DNA of 64,000 nt from Promineifilum sp019695075 (lineage in GTDB: Bacteria > Chloroflexota > Anaerolineae > Promineifilales > Promineifilaceae): assembly GCA_026129185.1 (NCBI GenBank), contig JAHCIO010000014.1, positions 35,573-99,572 of the forward strand. The letters run 5' to 3'. This document shows, piece by piece, positions 57,451 to 64,000 of this stretch (position 1 is the stretch's first letter; each line of letters begins with the position of its first letter). The position numbers and the translations under genes were made by a program. The notes below the pieces were generated by a model, which saw only the letters and a list, made by a program, of their open reading frames with translations, did not search any database and was not told the DNA's origin.

Positions 57451-58527
57451 TCAGTTGATCATCTGGATCGGGATGATGTTGCCCGCCTGCGCCTCCAGCG
57501 TCAGGACGCTAACGCAGGCGGCCACAGCGCGGGCGATGTCGCGCAGGGCCACGGCCGCGGCCGAGTCGGGATAGGCCACGACGATGGGCGCGCCGCTGTC
57601 GCCGCCGACGCGCACGTTGGCATCCAGCGGGATCTTGCCGAGGAAAGGCGTCTTGTAGGTCGCGGCCAACTGCTCGCCCGCGCCCGTGCCGAAGAAGTCG
57701 CCGCTCATGTTCTCGATGACGCCGATGATGGGCACGTCGAGCTTCTCGAACGTCTTCAGCCCGCGCACGGCGTCCGTGGCGGCGACCTGCATCGGCTGGG
57801 TGATGACGATGGCCCCGGACAGCGGCAAGACCTGCGCCAGCGTCAATTGGGCGTCGCCCGTGCCCGGCGGCAGGTCAACCACCAGATAATCCAACTCGCC
57901 CCAGTCCACGTCGGTCAATAGCTGGCGAATGGCGCTGTGGAGCATCGGCCCACGCCAGATCAGCGGCTGGTCGGGTTTCACCAGGAAAGCCATCGAAATG
58001 AACTTGACGCCGTAGTTCTCGGCCGGCACCATCTTGCGGTTGCGCGGCGGGGGCATCTCGTCGCGGCCCATCATCATGGGCACGTTCGGCCCCAGGATGT
58101 CGGCGTCGAGCAGGCCGACGCGCGCGCCCTCCATCGCCAGGGCGATGGCCAGGTTGACGGCGATAGTTGTCTTGCCGACGCCGCCTTTGCCGCTGGAGAC
58201 GGCGATGGTGTTGTGGAAGTTCTGGCCGATTTGGTCGCCGATGCGCCGGTCAGCGGGCACGTTGGCGTCCCACTTGATCGCCACCTGGCCGACGCCGGGC
58301 ACGCGCGCCAGGGCGGCGCGGGCGTCGTTCTCCATCTTGCCACGCAACGGGCAGGCTGGCGTGGTCAGCATGATGGTGAAGGCCACGTCGCTCCCGTCGA
58401 TCTTCAGGTCGCGGATCATGTTGAGCGACACCAGGTCGCGGTGCAGCTCCGGCTCGATGACCGTGCCCAGCGCCGCCAACACGGCCTCCTGGGTCACACT
58501 CGGCCGATCGTTCTTGCGGTTGAACAT
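57451..58527 (-). CDS. mrp: Mrp/ApbC-type iron-sulfur carrier ATPase
   Basis: 358 residues from ATG 58527 (CGGAG upstream). An N-terminal DUF59 domain (about 10-90; TPACPLRGKMENDA) is followed by the ParA-like ATPase: VSSGKGGVGKTTIAVNLA (about 110-127), LLDADILGPNVPMMM and VVDLPPGTGDAQLTL. The CxxC that binds the cluster in most homologues, normally just after IENMS, is missing here (IENMSGDFFGTGAGEQL). It is downstream of the complex I genes, consistent with Fe-S cluster delivery to NuoB and NuoI. Confidence 0.9.
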   Translation of the reverse strand: MFNRKNDRPSVTQEAVLAALGTVIEPELHRDLVSLNMIRDLKIDGSDVAFTIMLTTPACPLRGKMENDARAALARVPGVGQVAIKWDANVPADRRIGDQIGQNFHNTIAVSSGKGGVGKTTIAVNLAIALAMEGARVGLLDADILGPNVPMMMGRDEMPPPRNRKMVPAENYGVKFISMAFLVKPDQPLIWRGPMLHSAIRQLLTDVDWGELDYLVVDLPPGTGDAQLTLAQVLPLSGAIVITQPMQVAATDAVRGLKTFEKLDVPIIGVIENMSGDFFGTGAGEQLAATYKTPFLGKIPLDANVRVGGDSGAPIVVAYPDSAAAVALRDIARAVAACVSVLTLEAQAGNIIPIQMIN

Positions 58528-58557
58528 AGCTTCTTCTCCGCTGCGGCTCAAAACGAA

Positions 58558-58577
58558 ATCGCTCCGGTCGGAGCGAT
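58558..58577. repeat. Short perfect hairpin between nuoI and mrp
   Basis: ATCGCTCCG (58558-58566) and CGGAGCGAT (58569-58577) pair with a 2-base spacer, 30 bases before the mrp start on the transcribed strand. There is no U-run; it may modulate mrp expression relative to the nuo genes. Confidence 0.4.
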
Positions 58578-58610
58578 CTCGTGCCGTTACAACTGTCGGA
58601 CGCGCCGACG

Positions 58611-59294
58611 CTAGTACTGCGCCCCGCGGTAGGGCAACTGCCGGGCCACGTCGTTGGGCATGCCCGGCGCGGCTTCCTCGTCCGGCCCTTTCTTCTTGGT
58701 CTTGGCCGACTCGGCCATCTGCCGGCCAAACTCCTCGGCCGCGGCCCGCTTGGGCGAAATCTCCTGCCAGTAGCTCAGCGGCTTGCTCAGCCGGGCCTTG
58801 TCGTGGATGTGGGCCGTGCTGCGGTCGTAGCCGGCCAGCTCGTAGTCGTGGTCCATCTTAATCGCGTCGAACGGGCAGAACTCGGCGCAGTAGCCGCAAT
58901 TCATGCAGATGTCGATGTCGATGAAGAAGTTGACCGGCTCCGGCTTCGGCCGGCCGTTGGGCAGCTTGCCGCGCTCGATCCAGATGCACTGCGGCGGGCA
59001 AACCTTGGCGCAGATGCCGCACGACGTACACCAGTCGTGCCCCCAGCGCTGGCCGGGCGGCGGGTCGTCCGTCACCAGGAAGGGCACGAAGCGAAAGCGC
59101 TCCGGCACGGCCAGCTTCTCTTCCGGGTAGAAGACGGTGATGACGCCCTGAGCCTCCGGGCTTTGGCGGACGGCGAAGGCCTCGTCGTTGTAGTAACGTC
59201 CGCCCTTGCCCGCCCAGCGCAGGTCATCGGCGTAGGTCTGAAAGAAGTGGCGCAAGGTGACGCCCAATCCCTTGAGAATCCCTGTTCCGTACAT
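58611..59294 (-). CDS. nuoI: NADH-quinone oxidoreductase subunit I
   Basis: 227 residues. Two [4Fe-4S] motifs: CTSCGICAKVCP (about 88-99) and CMNCGYCAEFCPFDAI (about 135-150), giving clusters N6a and N6b of complex I. The N-terminus GLGVTLRHFFQTY is typical. The C-terminal 60 residues (KTKKKGPDEE) extend beyond most homologues. It follows nuoCD directly; nuoH, normally between, is not present here. Confidence 0.95.
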   Translation of the reverse strand: MYGTGILKGLGVTLRHFFQTYADDLRWAGKGGRYYNDEAFAVRQSPEAQGVITVFYPEEKLAVPERFRFVPFLVTDDPPPGQRWGHDWCTSCGICAKVCPPQCIWIERGKLPNGRPKPEPVNFFIDIDICMNCGYCAEFCPFDAIKMDHDYELAGYDRSTAHIHDKARLSKPLSYWQEISPKRAAAEEFGRQMAESAKTKKKGPDEEAAPGMPNDVARQLPYRGAQY

Positions 59295-59328
59295 AAAGTC
59301 TCCTGTTGGCGCGTGCGGCGTCGATGGC

Positions 59329-61146
59329 CTAGCGGTCCACTTCGCCCAGGACGATATCGATGCTGCCCAGGATGGCGACGACGTCGGCCACCTTATACCC
59401 GCGGGACATAGGGCCGAGGGTGGTCAGGTTGATGAACGATGGCGCGCGAACGTGATAGCGGGACGGGTTGCCGTCGCGGCGCTTGGCGGTCACATAGAAG
59501 CCCAGTTCGCCTTTGGGGTTCTCAACGCGGCCATAGGACTCGCCGCCGCGCGGGGCGCGCAAGGCGTACTGCGGCTTGTCGCCGATGATCGGCGCGCCTT
59601 CCGTCCGGCGCAGGTGTGGCAAGACCTGCTCGATGATGCGCAAGCTCTGGCGCATCTCGTCCATGCGCACCAGGTAGCGATCGTAGATGTCGCCGTTGTA
59701 GCGCACGGCAATATCGAAATCAAGGCGGTCGTAGAAGGAGTACGGCTCGGCGCGGCGCAGGTCGTAGGGCACGCCGCTGGCGCGCAACAGCGGCCCGGCG
59801 GCGCTCATGTTGATGGCGTCGGCCGGCGACAGATAGCCCACGCCGATCGACCGGGCGCGAACGATCTCGTTGCCGGTCATTAGCTCATCGCCCTGCTCCA
59901 GGACGCGCGGCAGGCGATTGAAGACCATTTCTTCCAGGTACTTCATCGTCGGCACGCCGCGCACCTCGTCGGGCAGGTCATAGGCCACGCCGCCGAAGCG
60001 CATGTAGTTGTGCATCATGCGCGAGCCGGTCAGCGCCTCGAAGAAATCGACGATCAGTTCGCGTTCGATGTAGAAGTAGAGCATCGGCGTTTGCAGCGCG
60101 CCCAGGTCGTTGAGCAAAAAGCCCAACGCCCAGAGGTGGTTGCCGATGCGGATCAGCTCGGCCGTCAGGATGCGCAGCCACTCCGCCCGCTCCGGCACGC
60201 TCAGGCCGAAAAGCTTCTCGACCGTCAGGGCATAGCCGAAGTTGTTGGACACGCCGGAGAGATAGTCCAGCCGGTCGGTGAAGGGCATGTTCATGATGAA
60301 CGTGTTGCGCTCGCCGATCTTTTCGTGGTTGCGGTGCAGATAGCCCATCACCGGCTTCAGGTCGATGATGGTCTCGCCGTCCAGGGTGACAACCATGCGG
60401 AACACGCCGTGGGTGGAGGGGTGTTGCGGCCCCAGGTTGACCGTCACCTTGTCGGTTCTCAGGCCGGGCGTGGCGTCGCGGCTATATGACAGGCCCAGGT
60501 AGACATCCGTCTCGACGTCGTACTCGTCGCCGGTGGGCAGCCAGCCGGCCGGGTACTGCACGTTCTTGCCGTAGGGCGTCTTCTCCTCGGCGCGGAAGAC
60601 CTCGCCCTCCGGCCAACGGCTGCCAAACGGCTTGTGCTGCTCCTCGAAGAACGGCTCATGCCAGTCCTTGCGCAGCGGGTAGCCGTTGAAGCCGTCCCAG
60701 GTGAGGATGCGGCGTAGGTCGGGGTGTCCCTGGAAGTGGATGCCGAACATGTCGAAGGCCTCACGCTCCTGGAACTCCGCGCCGCGGAAGACGGGCACAA
60801 GCGTGGGGATGACCGGCTCGTTGCGATCCACCTGCACGTGGAGCACAACCGGCCCGCCGCCACGGGCGATGCTGTAGAGGTGGTAAACCGCCTCCAGCTT
60901 GCCCTCTTCGATGTTATCGACGCCGGTGACGCTGGACAGGTAGTTGAAGCCCAGCTCATCGCGCAGCGCCTTGGCGATCTCCGGCAGAGAGTCGGCGTAG
61001 ACGGCCAACCCCTCATATCCCTCGCGCGTCTCGTCGCTGACGACGTCGGGGAAAAGCTCCTTCAGGCGGGCGCTGGCTTCCTGGGCAGGGGTGTGGAAAA
61101 CGGGCGCGGGTTCGGCCGCGGTTGGTTCGAGAATTGCTTCGCTCAT
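59329..61146 (-). CDS. nuoCD: NADH-quinone oxidoreductase subunits C and D fused
   Basis: 605 residues. The C part (about 25-190) has ISEREAFDMFGI-like EREAFDMFGIHFQGHPDLRR and RKDWHEPF. The D part (about 220-605) has NLGPQHPSTHGVFRMVVTLD, GYLHRNHEKIGE and the C-terminal DIVLGEVDR that lines the quinone site. Fusion of the two also occurs in enterobacteria and some Chloroflexota. No [NiFe] ligand Cys, so this is complex I and not hydrogenase. Confidence 0.96.
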   Translation of the reverse strand: MSEAILEPTAAEPAPVFHTPAQEASARLKELFPDVVSDETREGYEGLAVYADSLPEIAKALRDELGFNYLSSVTGVDNIEEGKLEAVYHLYSIARGGGPVVLHVQVDRNEPVIPTLVPVFRGAEFQEREAFDMFGIHFQGHPDLRRILTWDGFNGYPLRKDWHEPFFEEQHKPFGSRWPEGEVFRAEEKTPYGKNVQYPAGWLPTGDEYDVETDVYLGLSYSRDATPGLRTDKVTVNLGPQHPSTHGVFRMVVTLDGETIIDLKPVMGYLHRNHEKIGERNTFIMNMPFTDRLDYLSGVSNNFGYALTVEKLFGLSVPERAEWLRILTAELIRIGNHLWALGFLLNDLGALQTPMLYFYIERELIVDFFEALTGSRMMHNYMRFGGVAYDLPDEVRGVPTMKYLEEMVFNRLPRVLEQGDELMTGNEIVRARSIGVGYLSPADAINMSAAGPLLRASGVPYDLRRAEPYSFYDRLDFDIAVRYNGDIYDRYLVRMDEMRQSLRIIEQVLPHLRRTEGAPIIGDKPQYALRAPRGGESYGRVENPKGELGFYVTAKRRDGNPSRYHVRAPSFINLTTLGPMSRGYKVADVVAILGSIDIVLGEVDR

Positions 61147-61161
61147 CGGGTCTCTCTCCGG

Positions 61162-61860
61162 TTACTGCGGCCCAGCCGTCTGCGGCTCCGCTTCGGTCGC
61201 GCGCGCAGGGTCTTCAGCCGGGTGCTTGGCCGCTTCCCGGCGAATCAGGTCGAGCTGGCGCAGGTCGACCAGGTCGGGGCCGAGGACGGGCACAGGGTAG
61301 ATGCCGGCCGTGGGGTCTTTCTTGTTATACCAGGGCGCGGTGGCGATGGACTGCTGGTCGATCTTCTCCTGCAGGGCGATGAGGCCGTTGATGAGCGCCT
61401 GCGGGGTCGGCGGGCAGCCGGGCACGTAGACATCGACCGGCAGGAACTTGTCGATGCCGTCGACGACGTTGTAGCCCTCCTTGAAGGGGCCGCCGCCGCT
61501 GGCGCACGCGCCCATGCTCAGCACGTAGCGCGGCTCCGGCATCTGGTTATACAGGCGGACGATGGTCGGCACCATCTTCTTGGTCACCGTGCCGGAGATG
61601 ATCATCAGGTCCGACTGGCGCGGCGTGGCGCGGAAGACTTCCATGCCGAAGCGGGCCAGGTCGTAGCGGCTGGACGCGGTGCAGATCATCTCGATGGCAC
61701 AGCAGGCCAGCCCGAAGGTCACCGGCCAGATCGAATTGCGCCGCGACCAGTTGTAGATCGGGTCGAGCACCTTGGCGATCGTGCCGATAAAGACGTTGTT
61801 GGCCAGTTCATCCGGGACGACGACGTCACCGTTGACAGCGCCAGTATTTGCGACGGCCAT
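61162..61860 (-). CDS. nuoB: NADH-quinone oxidoreductase subunit B
   Basis: 232 residues. Cluster N2 ligands are in LACCAIEM (adjacent Cys pair), MGACASGGGPF and YVPGCPPTPQALI. GAGGAGG stands 10 bases before the ATG. It carries the terminal cluster that reduces quinone together with NuoD. The N-terminal 35 residues and the C-terminal Pro/Glu-rich tail are longer than usual. Confidence 0.96.
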   Translation of the reverse strand: MAVANTGAVNGDVVVPDELANNVFIGTIAKVLDPIYNWSRRNSIWPVTFGLACCAIEMICTASSRYDLARFGMEVFRATPRQSDLMIISGTVTKKMVPTIVRLYNQMPEPRYVLSMGACASGGGPFKEGYNVVDGIDKFLPVDVYVPGCPPTPQALINGLIALQEKIDQQSIATAPWYNKKDPTAGIYPVPVLGPDLVDLRQLDLIRREAAKHPAEDPARATEAEPQTAGPQ

Positions 61861-61862
61861 AA

Positions 61863-62078
61863 CTATGTCGCCTCCTCATACCAAACCGTTAGAATATCAA
61901 GTAACAACCGCTCGTTCGCCAGAGCGGGATCGTCCTGAAAGCCGGGCAGCGCCTCCACCAGGGCGGCCAACTCTTCAAGGCCAACGTCGTCGGGCCGCCG
62001 CCGGGGGTGATGCTCCATGAGGGAAACCACAATCGCGTAGGTTGAGTCCCAAAATAGTTCAGGTTCGCGCTCAGTCAA
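61863..62078 (-). CDS. iscX: IscX-family Fe-S assembly protein
   Basis: 71 residues if started at TTG 62078, which has GAGG five bases upstream and gives the family's usual size (about 66). Longer in-frame starts exist at 62126 and 62174. The match to IscX is clear: LFWDSTYAIVVSLMEHHPRR, then VGLEELAALVEALPGFQDDP and LLLDILTVWYEE, equivalent to the ALYDxHPDVDPxxVRFTDLHxWVxxLxxFDDDP pattern. IscX is a small acidic modulator of cysteine desulfurase. Two bases separate it from nuoB. Confidence 0.78.
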   Translation of the reverse strand: MTEREPELFWDSTYAIVVSLMEHHPRRRPDDVGLEELAALVEALPGFQDDPALANERLLLDILTVWYEEAT

Positions 62079-62180
62079 AGGAGCCTCAATTCCTGACTGT
62101 GATGGACAGGAAGTATAGACGAACATGTGGAAGTGGTCGAATTGTAAGCACGATTTCGCCGCGGTGGTGGGCAAAACCAG

Positions 62181-63317
62181 ATGACCGGCCGCATCTTGCT
62201 GCTATCGCCCTACCACGGCGGCAGCCACCGCGCCTGGGCCGAGGGCTACGCCCGCGCCAGCGCCCACACGGTCGAGTTGCTGACTCTGCCGGCCCGCTTC
62301 TGGAAGTGGCGCATGCATGGCGGCGCGGTGACGCTGGCCAGACAATGGCTGGCTGAGGCCGTCGGCCGGCCGCTGCCCAACCTCATCCTGGCCACCGACC
62401 TGCTCGACCTGACCACCTTCCTGGCCCTGACCCGCCGCCGGACGGCCGGCATCCCCGCGGCGCTCTACATGCACGAAAACCAGCTCACCTACCCGCTGCC
62501 CGACGACCCGACCACCGGCCCCATGCGCCGCCAGATGGGCGAACGCGACCGCCACTACGCCTTCGTCAACTACGCCTCCATGCTGGCCGCCGACCGCGTT
62601 TTCTTCAACTCGCGCTATCACCTGGAGACCTTCTTCGCCGCTCTGCCCGCTTTCCTGCGCCACTACCCGGAGTACAACGAACTCGACACCGTCGCCCTCT
62701 TGCGCCGGCGCAGCGCCGTTCTGTCCGTGGGCATCGACCTGCGCCGGCTGGAGCCACCGGAGCCGGTCGAGGAGGACGCGCCGCCGCTCATCCTCTGGAA
62801 CCAGCGCCTGGAGTTTGACAAGCGGCCGGAGCGCTTTATGGACGCGCTGCTGGCGCTGGCCGGGGAGGGGTTGCCGTTTCGCGTGGCCCTGTGTGGCGAG
62901 CGCTTCGGGCAGCCGGGCGCGGCGTGGCTGGCCGGGGTCGAGGCGCTGGGCAAGCGGATTGTCCACAATGGCTACGCGGCCGACGAGACGTATCGCCGGC
63001 TGCTCTGGCAGGCCACGGTCACCTTCTCCACGGCCGACCACGAATACTTCGGCATCGGCGTCCTCGAAGCCATCTACGCCCACACCTTCCCGCTGTTGCC
63101 CGCGCGCCTCAGCTATCCGGAGATTATCCCCGCCGCCTTCCACGCCGATTGTCTCTACCGCGGTCGGGCCGACCTGCTGGCCCGGCTGCGCGCCGTGCTG
63201 GCTGGCTCGGCCGCCGCCCGCGCCCGCGCCGCCGCTTTGTCAGACGCCGTCGCCGGCTATGACTGGGAAGCGATGGCCCCCACCTACGACCGCGCCCTTC
63301 AGGCCCTCATGGCGTAA
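62181..63317 (+). CDS. DUF3524 glycosyltransferase, tRNA-queuosine alpha-mannosyltransferase-like
   Basis: 378 residues. The N-terminal block is diagnostic of DUF3524/GTDC1: LLLSPYHGGSHRAWAEGYA, LPARFWKWRMHGGA and HENQLTYPLP. The C-terminal GT4-like half has RLEFDKRPERFMDALLAL, HNGYAADETYRRLLWQA and TADHEYFGIGVLEAIYA. The human relative (QTMAN) mannosylates queuosine in tRNA-Asp; whether the bacterial enzyme does the same is inference. It is divergent from the iscX-nuo genes. Confidence 0.85.
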   Translation: MTGRILLLSPYHGGSHRAWAEGYARASAHTVELLTLPARFWKWRMHGGAVTLARQWLAEAVGRPLPNLILATDLLDLTTFLALTRRRTAGIPAALYMHENQLTYPLPDDPTTGPMRRQMGERDRHYAFVNYASMLAADRVFFNSRYHLETFFAALPAFLRHYPEYNELDTVALLRRRSAVLSVGIDLRRLEPPEPVEEDAPPLILWNQRLEFDKRPERFMDALLALAGEGLPFRVALCGERFGQPGAAWLAGVEALGKRIVHNGYAADETYRRLLWQATVTFSTADHEYFGIGVLEAIYAHTFPLLPARLSYPEIIPAAFHADCLYRGRADLLARLRAVLAGSAAARARAAALSDAVAGYDWEAMAPTYDRALQALMA

Positions 63318-63936
63318 GCCATTCTTTTCCCACCCGCCTAAACCAGAACCAGGCCGAGTTCCACGGCGGCCGATCTTCCACCCGCGTCGTGCCGTACTCC
63401 TGGCGCTCCAGCGTGAAGTCGCCGGCCAGCAGCGCCAGCAGGGTGGCGACTTCAAGACCATGCGGTCGCTCCTCGCCGCTGGGCTGGTCGTCGCGCAGAC
63501 GGGCGTGGAGCACGTACTCGCCGCCGGGGGCCAGCAGCCGGGCCAACTCATCCCGGTAGCGCCGCAACATATCGTCGGCAAAAGAATGGGCGCAACCCAC
63601 GTCAATGGCCAGATCGAACGGCGGCGCGAGGAAGCCTAGCTCAGTGGCCGAAGCGACCGCGAAGTGCGTCCGCGCGGCCACGCCCGCCGCTGTCGCCCGC
63701 CGCCGCGCCTCGTCAATGGCCTGGGGAATGAAGTCCACACCGACGGCCGTCCAACCCCGCTGGGCCAGGTAGATGGCCGCCCGGCCGTAGCCGCAGCCCA
63801 CGTCCAGCGCCCGACCGGGCGGCCGCGATGCAGCCAGCGCGATGATCTCCGGCGGCGGCAGCGCCTCATCCCAGGGCACGCGCCCCTCTTCATAGCGCTC
63901 CGTGAAGCGCTGCCGTGTGTCGTCCAGTTCAGCCAT
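63307..63936 (-). CDS. SAM-dependent methyltransferase
   Basis: 209 residues, class I fold. Motif I ALDVGCGYGRAAIYLAQRG (about 45-63), motif II VGVDFIP and motif IV FDLAIDVGCAHSF; the last resembles the tellurite-resistance TehB or thiopurine methyltransferase group. The tail (TLERQEYGTTRVEDRPPWNS) is conserved in that subfamily. The substrate is unknown. Its 3' end overlaps the DUF3524 gene by 11 bases. Confidence 0.88.
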   Translation of the reverse strand: MAELDDTRQRFTERYEEGRVPWDEALPPPEIIALAASRPPGRALDVGCGYGRAAIYLAQRGWTAVGVDFIPQAIDEARRRATAAGVAARTHFAVASATELGFLAPPFDLAIDVGCAHSFADDMLRRYRDELARLLAPGGEYVLHARLRDDQPSGEERPHGLEVATLLALLAGDFTLERQEYGTTRVEDRPPWNSAWFWFRRVGKEWLTP

Positions 63937-64000
63937 ACTTTGCCCCTTGTGGCGCGATTAACACAATCGCCGTGTTCGATTGGGAGAAAACCGCCAAGGT

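Overview
The window is a high-GC bacterial chromosome segment that reads most like a Chloroflexota (Anaerolineae-type) genome. The pointers are a fused NuoCD, a Gram-positive-type LexA box at recA, small DUF951, DUF2089 and DUF4097 proteins, an effector-associated-domain protein, an IscX homologue, and very short or absent 5' leaders behind TATAAT boxes. This placement is inference; no rRNA gene is present to test it. Genes are dense, often with overlapping start and stop codons. I saw no phage, insertion sequence, CRISPR array, rRNA or tRNA. The only recombinase is an XerC/D-type tyrosine recombinase at 1009-2109.

Layout. 1-6.2 kb: the 5' part of glgB (reverse), the recombinase, then a reverse set of a secreted cyanophycinase-like protein, a UbiA-family prenyltransferase and a methylaspartate-ammonia-lyase homologue that appears to lack most catalytic residues. 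6.5-15 kb: a protein ending in an effector-associated (Death-like adaptor) domain, an ABC exporter pair, a secreted protein, a NarL-type two-component pair, and an ArsR-type regulator with paired operator-like dyads.

15-22.7 kb is a redox island. A lipoprotein with four rhodanese domains and an 11+1-heme cytochrome (split by an in-frame TGA) are transcribed leftward. A LysR regulator, a membrane-anchored octaheme cytochrome, a Tat-exported four-cluster ferredoxin and an NrfD/PsrC quinone-site protein are transcribed rightward. No molybdopterin catalytic subunit is present, so this looks like an electron conduit between periplasmic hemes, possibly sulfane-sulfur chemistry, and the quinone pool.

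22.7-37.6 kb: a CBS-ACT protein, a complete dipeptide-type ABC importer (Tat lipoprotein, two permeases, fused double ATPase), a DinB-like/DUF1638 pair, an MFS transporter, an aldo-keto reductase, a membrane pentapeptide-repeat protein, a SirB1-type protein, DUF951 and a cellulose-synthase-like glycosyltransferase. 37.6-42 kb: an AT-rich regulatory island drives a cassette (DUF2089 zinc-ribbon regulator, two SHOCT-like proteins, a DUF4097 protein) with an intervening GNAT acetyltransferase preceded by a long hairpin. A long structured leader with a candidate leader peptide precedes a RIO1-type kinase.

42-64 kb is mostly housekeeping: rhomboid, tatABC, a family-5 binding protein, secG, an ABC exporter pair, murJ, recA, an S1-domain protein, moeA (with a 15-bp repeat inside), an HD protein, ricT, mrp, and an iscX-nuoB-nuoCD-nuoI run. 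Last come a queuosine-mannosyltransferase-like enzyme and a methyltransferase. tatABC and secG supply the export routes that the cytochromes, the Tat-exported ferredoxin and the lipoproteins need.
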